A stretch of 64,000 nt of DNA. Source: Psychroserpens sp. NJDZ02 (GTDB lineage: Bacteria; Bacteroidota; Bacteroidia; Flavobacteriales; Flavobacteriaceae). This document shows, one piece after another, positions 1-9,803 of this stretch; the first letter of the stretch is position 1, and each line of letters starts with the position of its first letter. Both the position numbers and the translations under genes were made by a program. Under the pieces are notes generated by a model. It was not told the origin of the DNA and did not search any database. It saw nothing but the letters and a program-made list of their open reading frames with translations. Where the stretch lies: NCBI RefSeq assembly GCF_004843725.1, contig NZ_CP039451.1, positions 122,501-186,500 of the forward strand. The letters run 5' to 3'.

Positions 1-958
<958 letters not shown>

Positions 959-1136
959 AAATTTTTAAGTGTTTCCACTAATATGCTTAACAATTAAAGA
1001 AATATTTCTTTACTCAAAATGGCTTATTCTCTTGTTTGAATCTAATCGTTTCCAATTAAATTCTTACGCTGTCAATTCAATATGTTTATGAACTTTTTTT
1101 CTCTGTCTCTTAAGATGTTATTTCCTTAAGCGGGTG

Positions 1137-1167
1137 CAAATATAATTCGCTTTTTTAAATCCCACAA
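1137..1167 (-). promoter_or_regulatory. rRNA operon promoter, proximal (P2)
   Basis: On the minus strand a TTG (1167-1165) is followed after 20 bases by TATATTTG (1144-1137). This matches the Bacteroidota housekeeping promoter pattern (TTG at -33, TAnnTTTG at -7). It points into the 16S gene about 170 nt downstream. The leader between them (959-1136) carries no gene and probably holds rRNA processing sites. Confidence 0.8.
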
Positions 1168-1275
1168 GCTTTATTTGAAAAGATTTGACTCTTTTCTATT
1201 AAACTGTCATAATAACTCTCTGAACGTTTCCTTAATCACTAATTAACCTGTTATAGTTGCGTCGTTTTCGGGGTG

Positions 1276-1305
1276 CAAATATACAAGCCTTTTTGGTTCC
1301 TACAA
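1276..1305 (-). promoter_or_regulatory. rRNA operon promoter, distal (P1)
   Basis: On the minus strand a TTG (1305-1303) is followed after 19 bases by TATATTTG (1283-1276). This is the same arrangement as the proximal promoter 140 bp downstream, and both are followed by GCACCC. Tandem promoters are common for bacterial rRNA operons. Confidence 0.78.
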
Positions 1306-1466
1306 CCCTTTTGGTAATCTTTTTTTAATTTAAATTTAACAATGATGGTTAAGCCTTTGTAGTTAGCTTATTACAGTGTTATCCTTTTGTATTGTTTTTT
1401 TTTAGGTTGAACTACCCATAGATTACGAATGTTGGTTGTGTTTGAATTTATTTACTGATTTGCAAT

Positions 1467-1619
1467 GCGTTAGGGATAGAACGGTCTGTCTGAGCTCTTT
1501 TTTTGAAATACATGTATTAATAGTACTATTGACCATTATTTAGATACTATACCATATATAAGGTACAACATTTGTAAAAAAAAGCGAGTAGTGAAAGCCC
1601 GACCCTTTGGGTAACGCCC
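1467..1619 (+). repeat. Dispersed structured element, copy 1
   Basis: The left end GCGTTAGGGATAGAACGG and the right end GGGTAACGCCC are partly complementary (GCGTTA with TAACGC) and could close a stem. A second copy with the same two ends, but a different and shorter middle, lies at 7336-7412. The left 31 nt of the copies agree at 26 positions. The element sits between the rRNA promoters and thrS. From memory, similar GCGTTAGGGAT...GTAACGCCC elements occur between genes in other flavobacterial genomes, but I cannot confirm a family name. Confidence 0.6.
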
Positions 1620-1667
1620 TAATTGTTTAAAATATTATAATTTATTCACTATTACTTATTACTTGTA

Positions 1668-1698
1668 TTGGCAGTCTCTTATTATCCTATTATATTTG
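1668..1698 (+). promoter_or_regulatory. thrS operon promoter
   Basis: TTG (1668-1670), a 20-base spacer and TATATTTG (1691-1698) form a full Bacteroidota promoter. The expected transcript start near 1705 leaves only about a dozen bases before the thrS start codon at 1717. The promoter would therefore drive thrS-infC-rpmI-rplT with a very short leader. Confidence 0.75.
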
Positions 1699-1716
1699 TA
1701 ACTTAATTTGATATTG

Positions 1717-3651
1717 ATGATAAAAATTACTTTACCTGATGGTAGTGTGAAATCTTTTGAAAAAGATTCTACACCAATGGATGTCGCTAAGAGTATTAGT
1801 GAAGGATTAGCTAGAAATATTATTTCGGCAAGTTTTAATGGTACAACGGTTGAAACCACTACTCCATTGACCACCGATGGGTCTCTTGTTTTATATTCTT
1901 GGAAAAATGATGAAGGAAAAAAAGCGTTTTGGCATAGTTCTGCTCACGTTTTAGCTCAGGCTATCGAAACGTTATATCCAAATAGCAAATTAACTATTGG
2001 TCCTGCTATTGATAATGGCTTTTATTACGATGTAGATTTTGGTGACGAAACTATTACTGACAAAGACTTTAAGACTATTGAAAATAAAATGTTAGAGATT
2101 GCGAGAGGTAAACATGAGTTTGCTATGCGATCTGTAACTAAAGCTGATGCTTTGTCTTTATATAAGGACAATGAATATAAGACTGAATTAATTGAGAACT
2201 TAGAAGACGGGACTATCACTTTTTGTGACCACTCTACTTTTACCGATTTATGTCGTGGTGGACATATCCCAAATACTGGGATTATTAAAGCTGTAAAAAT
2301 ATTATCTGTTGCTGGTGCTTACTGGAGAGGTGATGAAAATAAACCACAATTAACGCGTGTTTATGGAACGTCTTTCCCGAAACAAAAAGAATTAACTGAA
2401 TATTTACATCTTTTAGAAGAAGCAAAAAAACGTGATCATAGAAAATTAGGTAAAGAGCTTGAGCTTTTTACTTTTTCTCAAAAAGTAGGCGCTGGTTTAC
2501 CTTTATGGTTACCAAAAGGTGCTGCTTTACGTGAGCGTTTAGAAGATTTTTTAAAGGCGGCACAGAAAAAGGCCGGTTATGAAATGGTGGTTACGCCACA
2601 TATTGGTCAAAAGGAACTTTATGTTACTTCTGGACATTACGAAAAATATGGTGCTGATAGCTTCCAACCTATTACGACACCTAAAGATGGTGAAGAATTT
2701 TTACTAAAACCAATGAACTGTCCTCACCACTGTGAGATATACAACAGCATGCAATGGTCTTATAAAGATTTACCAAAGCGTTTTGCTGAATTTGGTACTG
2801 TTTATAGATATGAACAAAGTGGAGAATTACATGGTTTAACTAGAGTTAGAGGATTTACTCAGGATGATGCACACATTTTTTGTACTCCAGATCAATTAGA
2901 TCAAGAGTTTAAAAATGTTATTGACTTAGTGTTATATGTATTTGGATCTTTAGGATTTGAAAACTTTACGGCACAAGTGTCTTTACGTGATCCTGAAAAG
3001 CCAGAGAAATATATTGGAAGTTTAGAAAACTGGGAGAAAGCAGAACAAGCCATTATAAATGCTGCCAAGGATAAAAACTTAAATTATGTTATAGAAACTG
3101 GCGAAGCTGCTTTTTACGGACCTAAATTAGATTTTATGGTCAAGGATGCTTTAGGTAGACAATGGCAATTGGGAACTATTCAGGTTGACTACAATTTACC
3201 TGAACGTTTTGAATTATCTTATAAAGGGAGTGATAATGAAAGCCACAGACCGGTAATGATACACCGTGCTCCTTTTGGAAGTATGGAACGTTTTATTGCT
3301 ATTTTATTAGAACATACTGGTGGAAATTTCCCGCTTTGGTTAATGCCAAATCAAGTTTCTGTATTAACTCTTAGTGAGAAATACGAGAAATACGGAGAAA
3401 ATGTTTTAACTTTGCTAGAAAATAACGAGATTCGTGCTACTTTAGATAACAGAAGTGAAACGATAGGAAAGAAGATTAGAGAGGCTGAAATCAATAAAAC
3501 GCCTTATATGATTATCATTGGAGAGCAAGAAGAAAATGAAAACAAGATATCTGTAAGACAACATGGTGGTGAAGATTTAGGCACGATTAGTGTAGAAACC
3601 TTTGCAGAGATTGTTAAAACAGAGATAAATAAGACAAAAAGACAATTTTAA
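1717..3651 (+). CDS. thrS: Threonine--tRNA ligase
   Basis: Class II aminoacyl-tRNA synthetase that charges tRNA-Thr in the cytoplasm; 644 aa, the full family length. The N-terminal TGS domain (about 1-60) begins [14 protein letters not shown]. It is followed by the editing (SAD) domain, the catalytic core and an anticodon-binding C-terminus. Expected zinc ligands are present: C335 in MNCPHHC, H386 in DDAHIF and H516 in [13 protein letters not shown] chose the ATG at 1717 because the TGS domain starts there. An upstream TTG at 1708 would add three residues and crowd the promoter. First gene of the conserved thrS-infC-rpmI-rplT operon. Confidence 0.98.
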   Translation: MIKITLPDGSVKSFEKDSTPMDVAKSISEGLARNIISASFNGTTVETTTPLTTDGSLVLYSWKNDEGKKAFWHSSAHVLAQAIETLYPNSKLTIGPAIDNGFYYDVDFGDETITDKDFKTIENKMLEIARGKHEFAMRSVTKADALSLYKDNEYKTELIENLEDGTITFCDHSTFTDLCRGGHIPNTGIIKAVKILSVAGAYWRGDENKPQLTRVYGTSFPKQKELTEYLHLLEEAKKRDHRKLGKELELFTFSQKVGAGLPLWLPKGAALRERLEDFLKAAQKKAGYEMVVTPHIGQKELYVTSGHYEKYGADSFQPITTPKDGEEFLLKPMNCPHHCEIYNSMQWSYKDLPKRFAEFGTVYRYEQSGELHGLTRVRGFTQDDAHIFCTPDQLDQEFKNVIDLVLYVFGSLGFENFTAQVSLRDPEKPEKYIGSLENWEKAEQAIINAAKDKNLNYVIETGEAAFYGPKLDFMVKDALGRQWQLGTIQVDYNLPERFELSYKGSDNESHRPVMIHRAPFGSMERFIAILLEHTGGNFPLWLMPNQVSVLTLSEKYEKYGENVLTLLENNEIRATLDNRSETIGKKIREAEINKTPYMIIIGEQEENENKISVRQHGGEDLGTISVETFAEIVKTEINKTKRQF

Positions 3652-3679
3652 AATTAAGTTTAACTAAAATATATAAGTC

Positions 3680-4231
3680 ATAGCAATACGTAGAAAAAGA
3701 TCAAGAGGTCCGGCAAGAATCATTAAGGAAGATCAGCACAACATTAACGGAAAAATTAGAGCAGAAAAAGTGCGTCTAGTTGGAGATAATGTTGAAGTAG
3801 GAATCTATACATCCAAAGAAGCAAGAGAGTTTGCAAGAGAGCAAGAGCTTGATTTGGTAGAGATTTCTCCTAAAGCAGTTCCACCTGTATGTAAAATAAT
3901 GGATTACAAGAAGTTTCTTTATGAACAGAAGAAGCGGGAAAAAGCATTAAAATCCAAGGCTACTAAAGTTGTAATTAAAGAAATTCGGTTTGGACCACAA
4001 ACAGATGATCATGATTACGAGTTTAAGAAAAAACATGCCGAAAAATTCTTAAAAGAAGGTGCAAAGCTAAAAGCCTTTGTTTTCTTTAAGGGACGATCGA
4101 TTGTGTTTAAAGAGCAAGGACAAATATTATTATTACGTTTAGCCCAAGATTTGGAAGAAATTGGTAAAGTAGAACAAATGCCAAGACTTGAGGGAAAACG
4201 TATGACAATGTTTATTGCACCAAAGAAGTAA
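3680..4231 (+). CDS. infC: Translation initiation factor IF-3, non-canonical AUA start
   Basis: IF-3 binds the 30S subunit, keeps it apart from 50S and checks start-codon pairing. The frame reads (M)[17 protein letters not shown] from an ATA at 3680 and gives 183 aa, the normal IF-3 length. An in-frame TAA at 3674-3676 blocks any start further upstream. The first ordinary start codon, GTG at 3770, would remove the first 30 residues of the N-terminal domain. AUA is therefore the likely initiator. In E. coli infC starts with AUU, which lets IF-3 repress its own translation; the same logic probably applies here. It lies 28 nt after thrS and is followed by rpmI. Confidence 0.93.
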   Translation: MAIRRKRSRGPARIIKEDQHNINGKIRAEKVRLVGDNVEVGIYTSKEAREFAREQELDLVEISPKAVPPVCKIMDYKKFLYEQKKREKALKSKATKVVIKEIRFGPQTDDHDYEFKKKHAEKFLKEGAKLKAFVFFKGRSIVFKEQGQILLLRLAQDLEEIGKVEQMPRLEGKRMTMFIAPKK

Positions 4232-4298
4232 GAAGTTGCTGAAAAAATTTCAGTACTTAAAAATATTATAAGCGAAATAATTAAAACTAGGAAACAAA

Positions 4299-4496
4299 AT
4301 GCCTAAAATGAAAACAAAATCTAGTGCTAAAAAGCGTTTCAAGCTTACTGGTACTGGTAAAATTAAAAGAAAGCACGCTTTTAAGAGTCACATCTTAACA
4401 AAGAAGTCTAAAAAGCGTAAGCTTAAGTTAACTCATGACGGTTTAGTACATAAAGCGGATGAGAACAACATTAAAGTAATGCTACGTTTAAAGTAA
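4299..4496 (+). CDS. rpmI: 50S ribosomal protein L35
   Basis: Small, very basic ribosomal protein of 65 aa, the family's usual length. It begins [20 protein letters not shown] and contains the typical [24 protein letters not shown] stretch. It lies 67 nt after infC and 100 nt before rplT in the usual gene order. Confidence 0.97.
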   Translation: MPKMKTKSSAKKRFKLTGTGKIKRKHAFKSHILTKKSKKRKLKLTHDGLVHKADENNIKVMLRLK

Positions 4497-4596
4497 CATT
4501 ACCTTAATTGGTTACAAATTATTATTTATAAACCCTGGAGTTAGGCCTATATAAAGTGTTATTAATTAACCGCCTACTACAAAACACATTAAAATT

Positions 4597-4941
4597 ATGC
4601 CTAGATCAGTAAATTCTGTTGCCAAAAGAGCCAGAAGAAAAAAGGTGCTTAAACAAGCAAAAGGTTACTTTGGACGTCGTAAAAACGTTTGGACAGTAGC
4701 AAAAAATGCGGTTGACAAAGCTATGCAATATGCATACAGAGACCGTAGAAATAAAAAGAGAACTTTCCGTGCATTATGGATCACGCGTATTAACGCTGGA
4801 GCTAGATTACATGGATTGACTTACTCACAATTTATGGGGAAAGTAAAAGCTAACAATATCGAATTAAACCGTAAGGTTTTAGCTGATTTAGCAATGAACA
4901 ACCCAGATGCTTTTGAAGCAATTGTGAACAAAGTAAAATAA
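4597..4941 (+). CDS. rplT: 50S ribosomal protein L20
   Basis: Early-assembly 23S rRNA-binding protein of 114 aa, full length. It begins [20 protein letters not shown] and has the conserved [10 protein letters not shown] and RKVLADLA segments. In several bacteria L20 represses its own operon by binding an mRNA structure. The 100-nt gap before this gene is longer than the other operon gaps and could hold such a site, but I did not identify a defined L20-binding fold there. Last gene of the operon; a terminator follows at 4987. Confidence 0.97.
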   Translation: MPRSVNSVAKRARRKKVLKQAKGYFGRRKNVWTVAKNAVDKAMQYAYRDRRNKKRTFRALWITRINAGARLHGLTYSQFMGKVKANNIELNRKVLADLAMNNPDAFEAIVNKVK

Positions 4942-4986
4942 AAGGCATTTTGCCAATTGTATAACAATACTTCGCTTATAACATAG

Positions 4987-5019
4987 AAAATCCGATTCTT
5001 AATTGAATCGGATTTTTTT
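4987..5019 (+). terminator. Rho-independent terminator after rplT
   Basis: Inverted repeat AAAATCCGATTC / GAATCGGATTTT around a short AT loop, continuing into a T run. It ends the thrS-rplT operon. Confidence 0.85.
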
Positions 5020-5104
5020 ATGCTTTTAATTATAACTTAACGCTAAATATTGCTGTTTTTGAAACAATACAATTAGATTTACAATCTAAACGCATTACAC
5101 ACTT

Positions 5105-5908
5105 ATGAATTTAAGTCAAGTCAAATTAATAGTTTCCGATTTAGATGGAACGTTACTTAACTCTAATCACGAGGTAAGCTCGGAATTCTTCAAACTTTTT
5201 AAAATATTACAATCGAAAAACATTTTATTTGTTGCTGCTAGTGGGCGTCCATATTACAGTATGATTGACAAACTAGCACCAATAAAAGACGACATTATTA
5301 TAGTCTCTGAGAATGGTGGATTGGCTATAAAAAAAGATGATTTACTTATTTCTAATACATTCAGAAAAGAAAATTTAAGTGCTATATCGCATTTAGTACT
5401 TAATTTAAAAGATACCCATCCCGTTTTTTGTGCAAAAGATAAGGCTTACGTTATTAGTAAGTCAAAAAAACTAATGTCTCTTTTAAGTGAATACTATTCT
5501 AATTACGACATCATAGAAACTATAGCTGATATTGAAGAAGACATTTATAAGATTGCATTATACCATGAAGAGAGTTCTGAAAAGTATATATACCCTTCTG
5601 TAAAGCATCTAGAATCTAATTTTAAGGTAAAAGTATCGGCAAACCATTGGGTAGATATATCAGAAAACATTGCCAACAAAGGATACGCGATAAAACACAT
5701 ACAAGAACTTCACAACATTACCGAAGCAGAAACTATGGCTTTTGGTGACTATAATAATGACATCGAGATGCTAAAGTTAGCCCATTTTAGTTATGCTATG
5801 GAAAATGCGCATCCTAATGTGAAAGCTGTCGCTAATTATACTACTAAAACCAATAATAACAATGGCGTGGAGTTTATTATAAAACAACTCATTGAAAGTT
5901 TAGACTAA
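5105..5908 (+). CDS. Cof-type HAD-family hydrolase
   Basis: Haloacid-dehalogenase-superfamily phosphatase of the Cof/YbjI type (type IIB cap), 267 aa, cytoplasmic. Motif I is SDLDGTLL (nucleophile Asp near residue 12), motif II is AASGRP, and motif IV is GDYNNDIEM near residue 220. Members dephosphorylate sugar phosphates or flavin/pyridoxal intermediates; the substrate here cannot be predicted. The stop codon overlaps the convergent cyclase gene by 4 nt. Confidence 0.9.
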   Translation: MNLSQVKLIVSDLDGTLLNSNHEVSSEFFKLFKILQSKNILFVAASGRPYYSMIDKLAPIKDDIIIVSENGGLAIKKDDLLISNTFRKENLSAISHLVLNLKDTHPVFCAKDKAYVISKSKKLMSLLSEYYSNYDIIETIADIEEDIYKIALYHEESSEKYIYPSVKHLESNFKVKVSANHWVDISENIANKGYAIKHIQELHNITEAETMAFGDYNNDIEMLKLAHFSYAMENAHPNVKAVANYTTKTNNNNGVEFIIKQLIESLD

Positions 5909-7005
5909 CTGTTTCTATTTATAGAAAATAACTTTACTTCAGACTCTTTACCTTTTAAGGCGATATTCCCTATAGACTCCAGTTTATATTTATGCAACTT
6001 TAATTTACCCAATAAGGTTTCAGAAATTAAAAGCGTCTCGTTGTAAGCATTACATTCCCCTTGAATTCGTGCTGCCGTGTTTATAACATCACCATGGTAT
6101 GCAATCTCCTTTTTAATTGTTCCTACTTCTGTCACAATTAATTTTCCACCGTGTAGACCAGCTTTAAACTTAGGTAGAATTCCAAATTTTTTGATGTAGT
6201 TTTTTTCTTTTTTAAGTAATCTATCTTGAAACTTAAAGAATAGTTCCGCACAATTGTTATCCTTTATTCCTTTATCAAAAGGCCAACTTATTACTGCTTC
6301 ATCACCAACGTATTGATAAATCTCTGCATTATAATTAGGCAATACATAGTTGAGATCATAAAAGCATTGTTGTATCAACTCGCTATATTTAAAATGCCCC
6401 AATTGTTCTGCAATAGTCGTCGACGCTTGTAAATCTAGAAACATAAAAATGCGCCTTTCTTCTCTAGGTTTTTTATATTTTCCTATCAATTGATTAAAGA
6501 AAACACCTCTACCAAAATTATCTTTGGCAATCTTTAAAAATGAAAAAATTAATGAACAGATCACAAAATAACCAACAACCAACCAAAATACTTTATTTTG
6601 AATCCACCACCCTTGTTCATTTGGTAAATTTCTGTCAATTTGTTCTTCAATTAAAGTTATAATAAAATTAGTCGAAAGAATTAACATTAATAGATAAATC
6701 AGAGATTTTTCTACCAAAACCAATCCCGTCGAAAGTTTATTTAATCGCAATTTTTCAAAAAGAAACTCTACTACAGCATAAATACAGCCCACTACAATTC
6801 CGGAAAATACACCAAACTCTAACCATTGGGTTATTGGTATAACGTCGCTATCTAAACCTGGAATATCCTTTCCTACTTCAAAAGCCTTTCCTCCCTCTAC
6901 TCCTATTTGAAAGTACCGAATCATTATAAATACGCAAAACGCTATAGACCAAAAAACAATGGTCGCTACTAGTAATCTAAAAAACTGAACTAATAAATTT
7001 TTCAA
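5905..7005 (-). CDS. Membrane-anchored class III adenylate/guanylate cyclase
   Basis: The protein has 366 aa. Four predicted membrane helices fill the N-terminal half (about 8-29, 61-83, 95-119 and 138-158), followed by a cytoplasmic class III cyclase domain (about 185-366). Both metal-binding aspartates are visible, D191 in FLDLQAST and D235 in YVGDEAVI. The transition-state pair is N309/R313 in INTAARIQ. The pocket residues do not clearly say ATP or GTP. It starts 9 nt after a small EF-hand gene on the same strand, so the two are probably co-transcribed and calcium could tune the cyclase (inference). Confidence 0.9.
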   Translation of the reverse strand: MKNLLVQFFRLLVATIVFWSIAFCVFIMIRYFQIGVEGGKAFEVGKDIPGLDSDVIPITQWLEFGVFSGIVVGCIYAVVEFLFEKLRLNKLSTGLVLVEKSLIYLLMLILSTNFIITLIEEQIDRNLPNEQGWWIQNKVFWLVVGYFVICSLIFSFLKIAKDNFGRGVFFNQLIGKYKKPREERRIFMFLDLQASTTIAEQLGHFKYSELIQQCFYDLNYVLPNYNAEIYQYVGDEAVISWPFDKGIKDNNCAELFFKFQDRLLKKEKNYIKKFGILPKFKAGLHGGKLIVTEVGTIKKEIAYHGDVINTAARIQGECNAYNETLLISETLLGKLKLHKYKLESIGNIALKGKESEVKLFSINRNS

Positions 7006-7014
7006 AAGCTATAT

Positions 7015-7284
7015 TTATTGAGAGATTTCATCAATTGCTACTCTAAACTCAGACCAACTAATTAATTGATCACCATCTTTATCGTAACCTTCTATTAACT
7101 TGGATGAAATTATACCACGTATAAAGCCACTGATCTCTGCTTCTTGTAATAGATTTTTAATTTCTGACTTAGACAATTTTTGATCTCCATTGTCATCAAA
7201 AAAATCGAATGCTTTTTTCGGTGTCTCAAAATGGGTTGTAATTAAAATTTCTATTTTTTTTAGGATATCACCTTTTGTTGACAT
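7015..7284 (-). CDS. Small EF-hand (calcium-binding) protein
   Basis: The 89-aa soluble protein has two EF-hand loops, residues 30-41 (DDNGDQKLSKSE) and 68-79 (DKDGDQLISWSE). Both have acidic or polar ligands at loop positions 1, 3, 5, 9 and 12. Both carry Gln at position 6 where Gly is usual. There is no signal peptide, so it should act in the cytoplasm. It precedes the membrane cyclase gene with a 9-nt gap. The family is calmodulin-like in motif only; the function is otherwise unknown. Confidence 0.85.
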   Translation of the reverse strand: MSTKGDILKKIEILITTHFETPKKAFDFFDDNGDQKLSKSEIKNLLQEAEISGFIRGIISSKLIEGYDKDGDQLISWSEFRVAIDEISQ

Positions 7285-7335
7285 AATATTTGAAATTAAA
7301 TGATTGCTGTTCTCTATTTTTTGACTGTTACTTAT

Positions 7336-7412
7336 GCGTTAAGGATGGAAAGGTCTGTATGAACTCCTCGCAGAGCGCGAACCTTGCGAGCCTGCCCTTT
7401 GTGGTAACGCCC
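7336..7412 (+). repeat. Dispersed structured element, copy 2
   Basis: Left end GCGTTAAGGATGGAAAGG and right end GTGGTAACGCCC match copy 1 at 1467-1619; the centre is shorter and different. It contains an inner inverted pair, CTCGCAGAGCGCGAACC...TTGCGAG. It fills most of the gap between two minus-strand genes, ending four bases before the 3' end of the gene at 7417. Confidence 0.6.
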
Positions 7413-7416
7413 AAAG

Positions 7417-8676
7417 TTATGTTTTTTGTTTCTTCTTTTTAGCAGCTGGAAACAACACATTATTAAGTATTAATCTATAACCTGGTGATGTTGGATGTAA
7501 TTCTAATTCTGTTTTAGGATCTCCAACTTGGTGTGTGTAATCTTCTGGATCATGCCCTCCATAAAAAGTAAAAAATCCTTTTCCTTTTATACCATGGATA
7601 TATTTAGCCTCGCCATTAGTTTTGTTTTCTCCCATGACTAAAACATTAGATTTTATTTGATCCCTTGTAAAAGAGGTGGTTTGTCCCATAAATCCCTTAA
7701 CCAATGCTGTATGATTTTGACATAACATCGTTGGAATTGGGTCCCATTTTGCAGAAAAGTCCATCAGTGAAAAATAATCTGTTTCTTTGAGAATCTTACG
7801 TTTCATGGTCATGTCGATACTAGAAAACTCATACACTAAAGGGCTGCGCTCCAAAGTATAATCTTTAAATGCAAATGTTTTTGAAAACTCAATTTTAGAT
7901 TGGTAATTACCATCACTGGCATCTCCATCAAACATTGGTTCGCATATGTCTATACCTGCTGCGGATAATGCTATATCAAAACTTTCTGTTGCACTACACA
8001 TAGCAAACATAAAACCACCTCCAACTACATAATCTCTAATTTTTAGTGCAACATCACGTTTTTCTTCAGATACTTTGTTGTAACCTAATTTAGTTGCTAA
8101 TGCTTCTGCTTCCTTTTTCTCTTGAATATACCAAGCTGCTTGTCTATATCTCGCATAAAATTTACCAAATTGCCCCGTAAAGTCTTCGTGATGTAGATGT
8201 AACCAATCGTACAACAATAATTCATCTTTTAAGACTTCTTCATCATAGATTGTTTCATAAGGGATTTCTGCATAACTTAAAACCATTGTAACTGCATCAT
8301 CCCATGGTAATTTACCTTTTGGAGTATAAACCGCAATTTTTGGCGCTTTTTCTAGCACAACGGATTCCATATTCTTACTTGGACTAGCTATTTCTTTTAG
8401 AATCTGTTCCGTTTTGGTATCAGAAATAACCTCAAAACTTACGCCTCTAATTTGACATTCTCTTTGTATATCTTTACTGTCAGGTAGTAAAAAAGCCCCT
8501 CCTCTGTAATTGAGTAACCATTTTACTTTTACATTTTTCGCTAAAGTCCAATACGTAATCCCATAGGCTTTTAAATGATTTTTTTGTGTATCTGCATCCA
8601 TAGGAATTAAGATATATGAAGCAAACAATTGATTTGCACATAGAAACAAAAATAAAAATATAGCTATTTTTTTCAT
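7417..8676 (-). CDS. Secreted conserved protein, often named 'asparagine synthetase B' in Bacteroidota
   Basis: The 419-aa protein has a clear signal peptide (MKKIAIFLFLFLCANQLFA). The mature part holds a class-I-amidotransferase-like stretch (GGGFMFAMCSATESFDIALS near residue 220) and the conserved end ELELHPTSPGYRLILNNVLF. Relatives are, from memory, labelled asparagine synthetase B. I see no N-terminal nucleophile Cys and no ATP-pyrophosphatase motif, and a secreted location does not fit that enzyme. The function is best treated as unknown. The C-terminus is Lys-rich (AAKKKKQKT). Confidence 0.75.
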   Translation of the reverse strand: MKKIAIFLFLFLCANQLFASYILIPMDADTQKNHLKAYGITYWTLAKNVKVKWLLNYRGGAFLLPDSKDIQRECQIRGVSFEVISDTKTEQILKEIASPSKNMESVVLEKAPKIAVYTPKGKLPWDDAVTMVLSYAEIPYETIYDEEVLKDELLLYDWLHLHHEDFTGQFGKFYARYRQAAWYIQEKKEAEALATKLGYNKVSEEKRDVALKIRDYVVGGGFMFAMCSATESFDIALSAAGIDICEPMFDGDASDGNYQSKIEFSKTFAFKDYTLERSPLVYEFSSIDMTMKRKILKETDYFSLMDFSAKWDPIPTMLCQNHTALVKGFMGQTTSFTRDQIKSNVLVMGENKTNGEAKYIHGIKGKGFFTFYGGHDPEDYTHQVGDPKTELELHPTSPGYRLILNNVLFPAAKKKKQKT

Positions 8677-8747
8677 TTAAAAAAAGGATTTTATAAGTTG
8701 AAAGATACTTAAAAAAACCCCCTTATAGAAAAGGGATTAGTATTAAA

Positions 8748-9785
8748 TTAACTTGTGGATCCAGAAAGCAGATCTGATATGATTTTTGTTTTTGGAAATT
8801 GCTCTAAAATAATTTTAAGAAACACTGTGATTGGGATAGCCATAATTAATCCTGGTATACCCCATATAAACCCCCAGAACATCAACATTACTAATACTGC
8901 AATAATATTAATAGAAAAAGATTTACCCATAAAAACAGGTTCTAAAATAGCTCCAAATAACACTTGAACTCCGGTAATTGATAATGTAAAAAATAATAAA
9001 ACACTCATGTTTTCAACTTCGACAAAAGCAAAAATAGACAACAAAATAACAGTGATAAAAGACCCCACCATTTGTACAAAGTTAATTATGAAAGCAAATA
9101 AGCCCCAGAAAATAGGAAAGCTAACATCGAAAAAATAACACGCTAATCCAGTACCTATCCCTGTTAAAAAACTAACTAAAAACTTAACTTTAATGAATTT
9201 AATTAGGTCTTTTTCAATTTTCATGAACGTTTTAATAGACGTATGTTTTTTCTTTAGAATGGTTTTATTAATTACCTGTTCAACATTTATTGACTCCGCT
9301 AACCACAAAACGACGAAAAATGTCGTCATTAATAATGCTGTTAAAAATTTACTGATAAAACTTAATGTTGGAGAAAGATTACTTAATAAAGCTTCTTTAT
9401 TTAAAAGTCTAGTTAAGGATCTACTACCTTCCACCTTGTCTACTCCAAAAAACGCCTGACTATTATCAATTAATACGTTGATTTTATCTTCCGCTTTGTG
9501 AAAAAATTGAGAATCTGAAGCTATAATTTCTTTACTAGATAATTTCACCAATTCTATTCCAGCCTTAACACCTAAAGCAATAACAAGTAACACCACAAAA
9601 ACACTAACTGCTTTTGGAAGTTTTCGTTTACGTAAAAAACGCATTAATGGTAAAAATAACAATGCAATAAACATTGAGAATACTAACGGCACGAAAATAA
9701 AAGATAACACTTTTAGTAAATAAAAAATAATTGGTATTACAATTATTAAAAGCAAATAGTTAGTCGTTTTGATTTTATCCATCAA
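8748..9785 (-). CDS. AI-2E family transporter (PerM/YdiK-like)
   Basis: The 345-aa integral membrane protein has about 7-8 hydrophobic helices. It shows the family layout: a cluster of N-terminal helices, a soluble middle part (about 75-130), and C-terminal helices with the GLIMAIPITVFLKII segment. Family members export varied small molecules or ions and few have known substrates; the autoinducer name should not be taken literally. It is downstream of dnaB on the same strand with an 18-nt gap, so read-through is likely. Confidence 0.88.
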   Translation of the reverse strand: MMDKIKTTNYLLLIIVIPIIFYLLKVLSFIFVPLVFSMFIALLFLPLMRFLRKRKLPKAVSVFVVLLVIALGVKAGIELVKLSSKEIIASDSQFFHKAEDKINVLIDNSQAFFGVDKVEGSRSLTRLLNKEALLSNLSPTLSFISKFLTALLMTTFFVVLWLAESINVEQVINKTILKKKHTSIKTFMKIEKDLIKFIKVKFLVSFLTGIGTGLACYFFDVSFPIFWGLFAFIINFVQMVGSFITVILLSIFAFVEVENMSVLLFFTLSITGVQVLFGAILEPVFMGKSFSINIIAVLVMLMFWGFIWGIPGLIMAIPITVFLKIILEQFPKTKIISDLLSGSTS

Positions 9786-9803
9786 AGTAATAATTAATTT
9801 ATA

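Noticed and set aside
4497..4596. An L20-binding leader between rpmI and rplT
   Set aside because: The gap is long and has a short inverted repeat (GTTATTAATTAAC region), but I could not recognise the known L20-binding fold.
7417..8676. Asparagine synthetase activity
   Set aside because: The protein has a signal peptide and lacks both the N-terminal Cys nucleophile and the ATP-binding motif of that enzyme.
8748..9785. Quorum-sensing (AI-2) exporter role for the AI-2E family gene
   Set aside because: The family name is historical; nothing in the sequence or context links it to AI-2.
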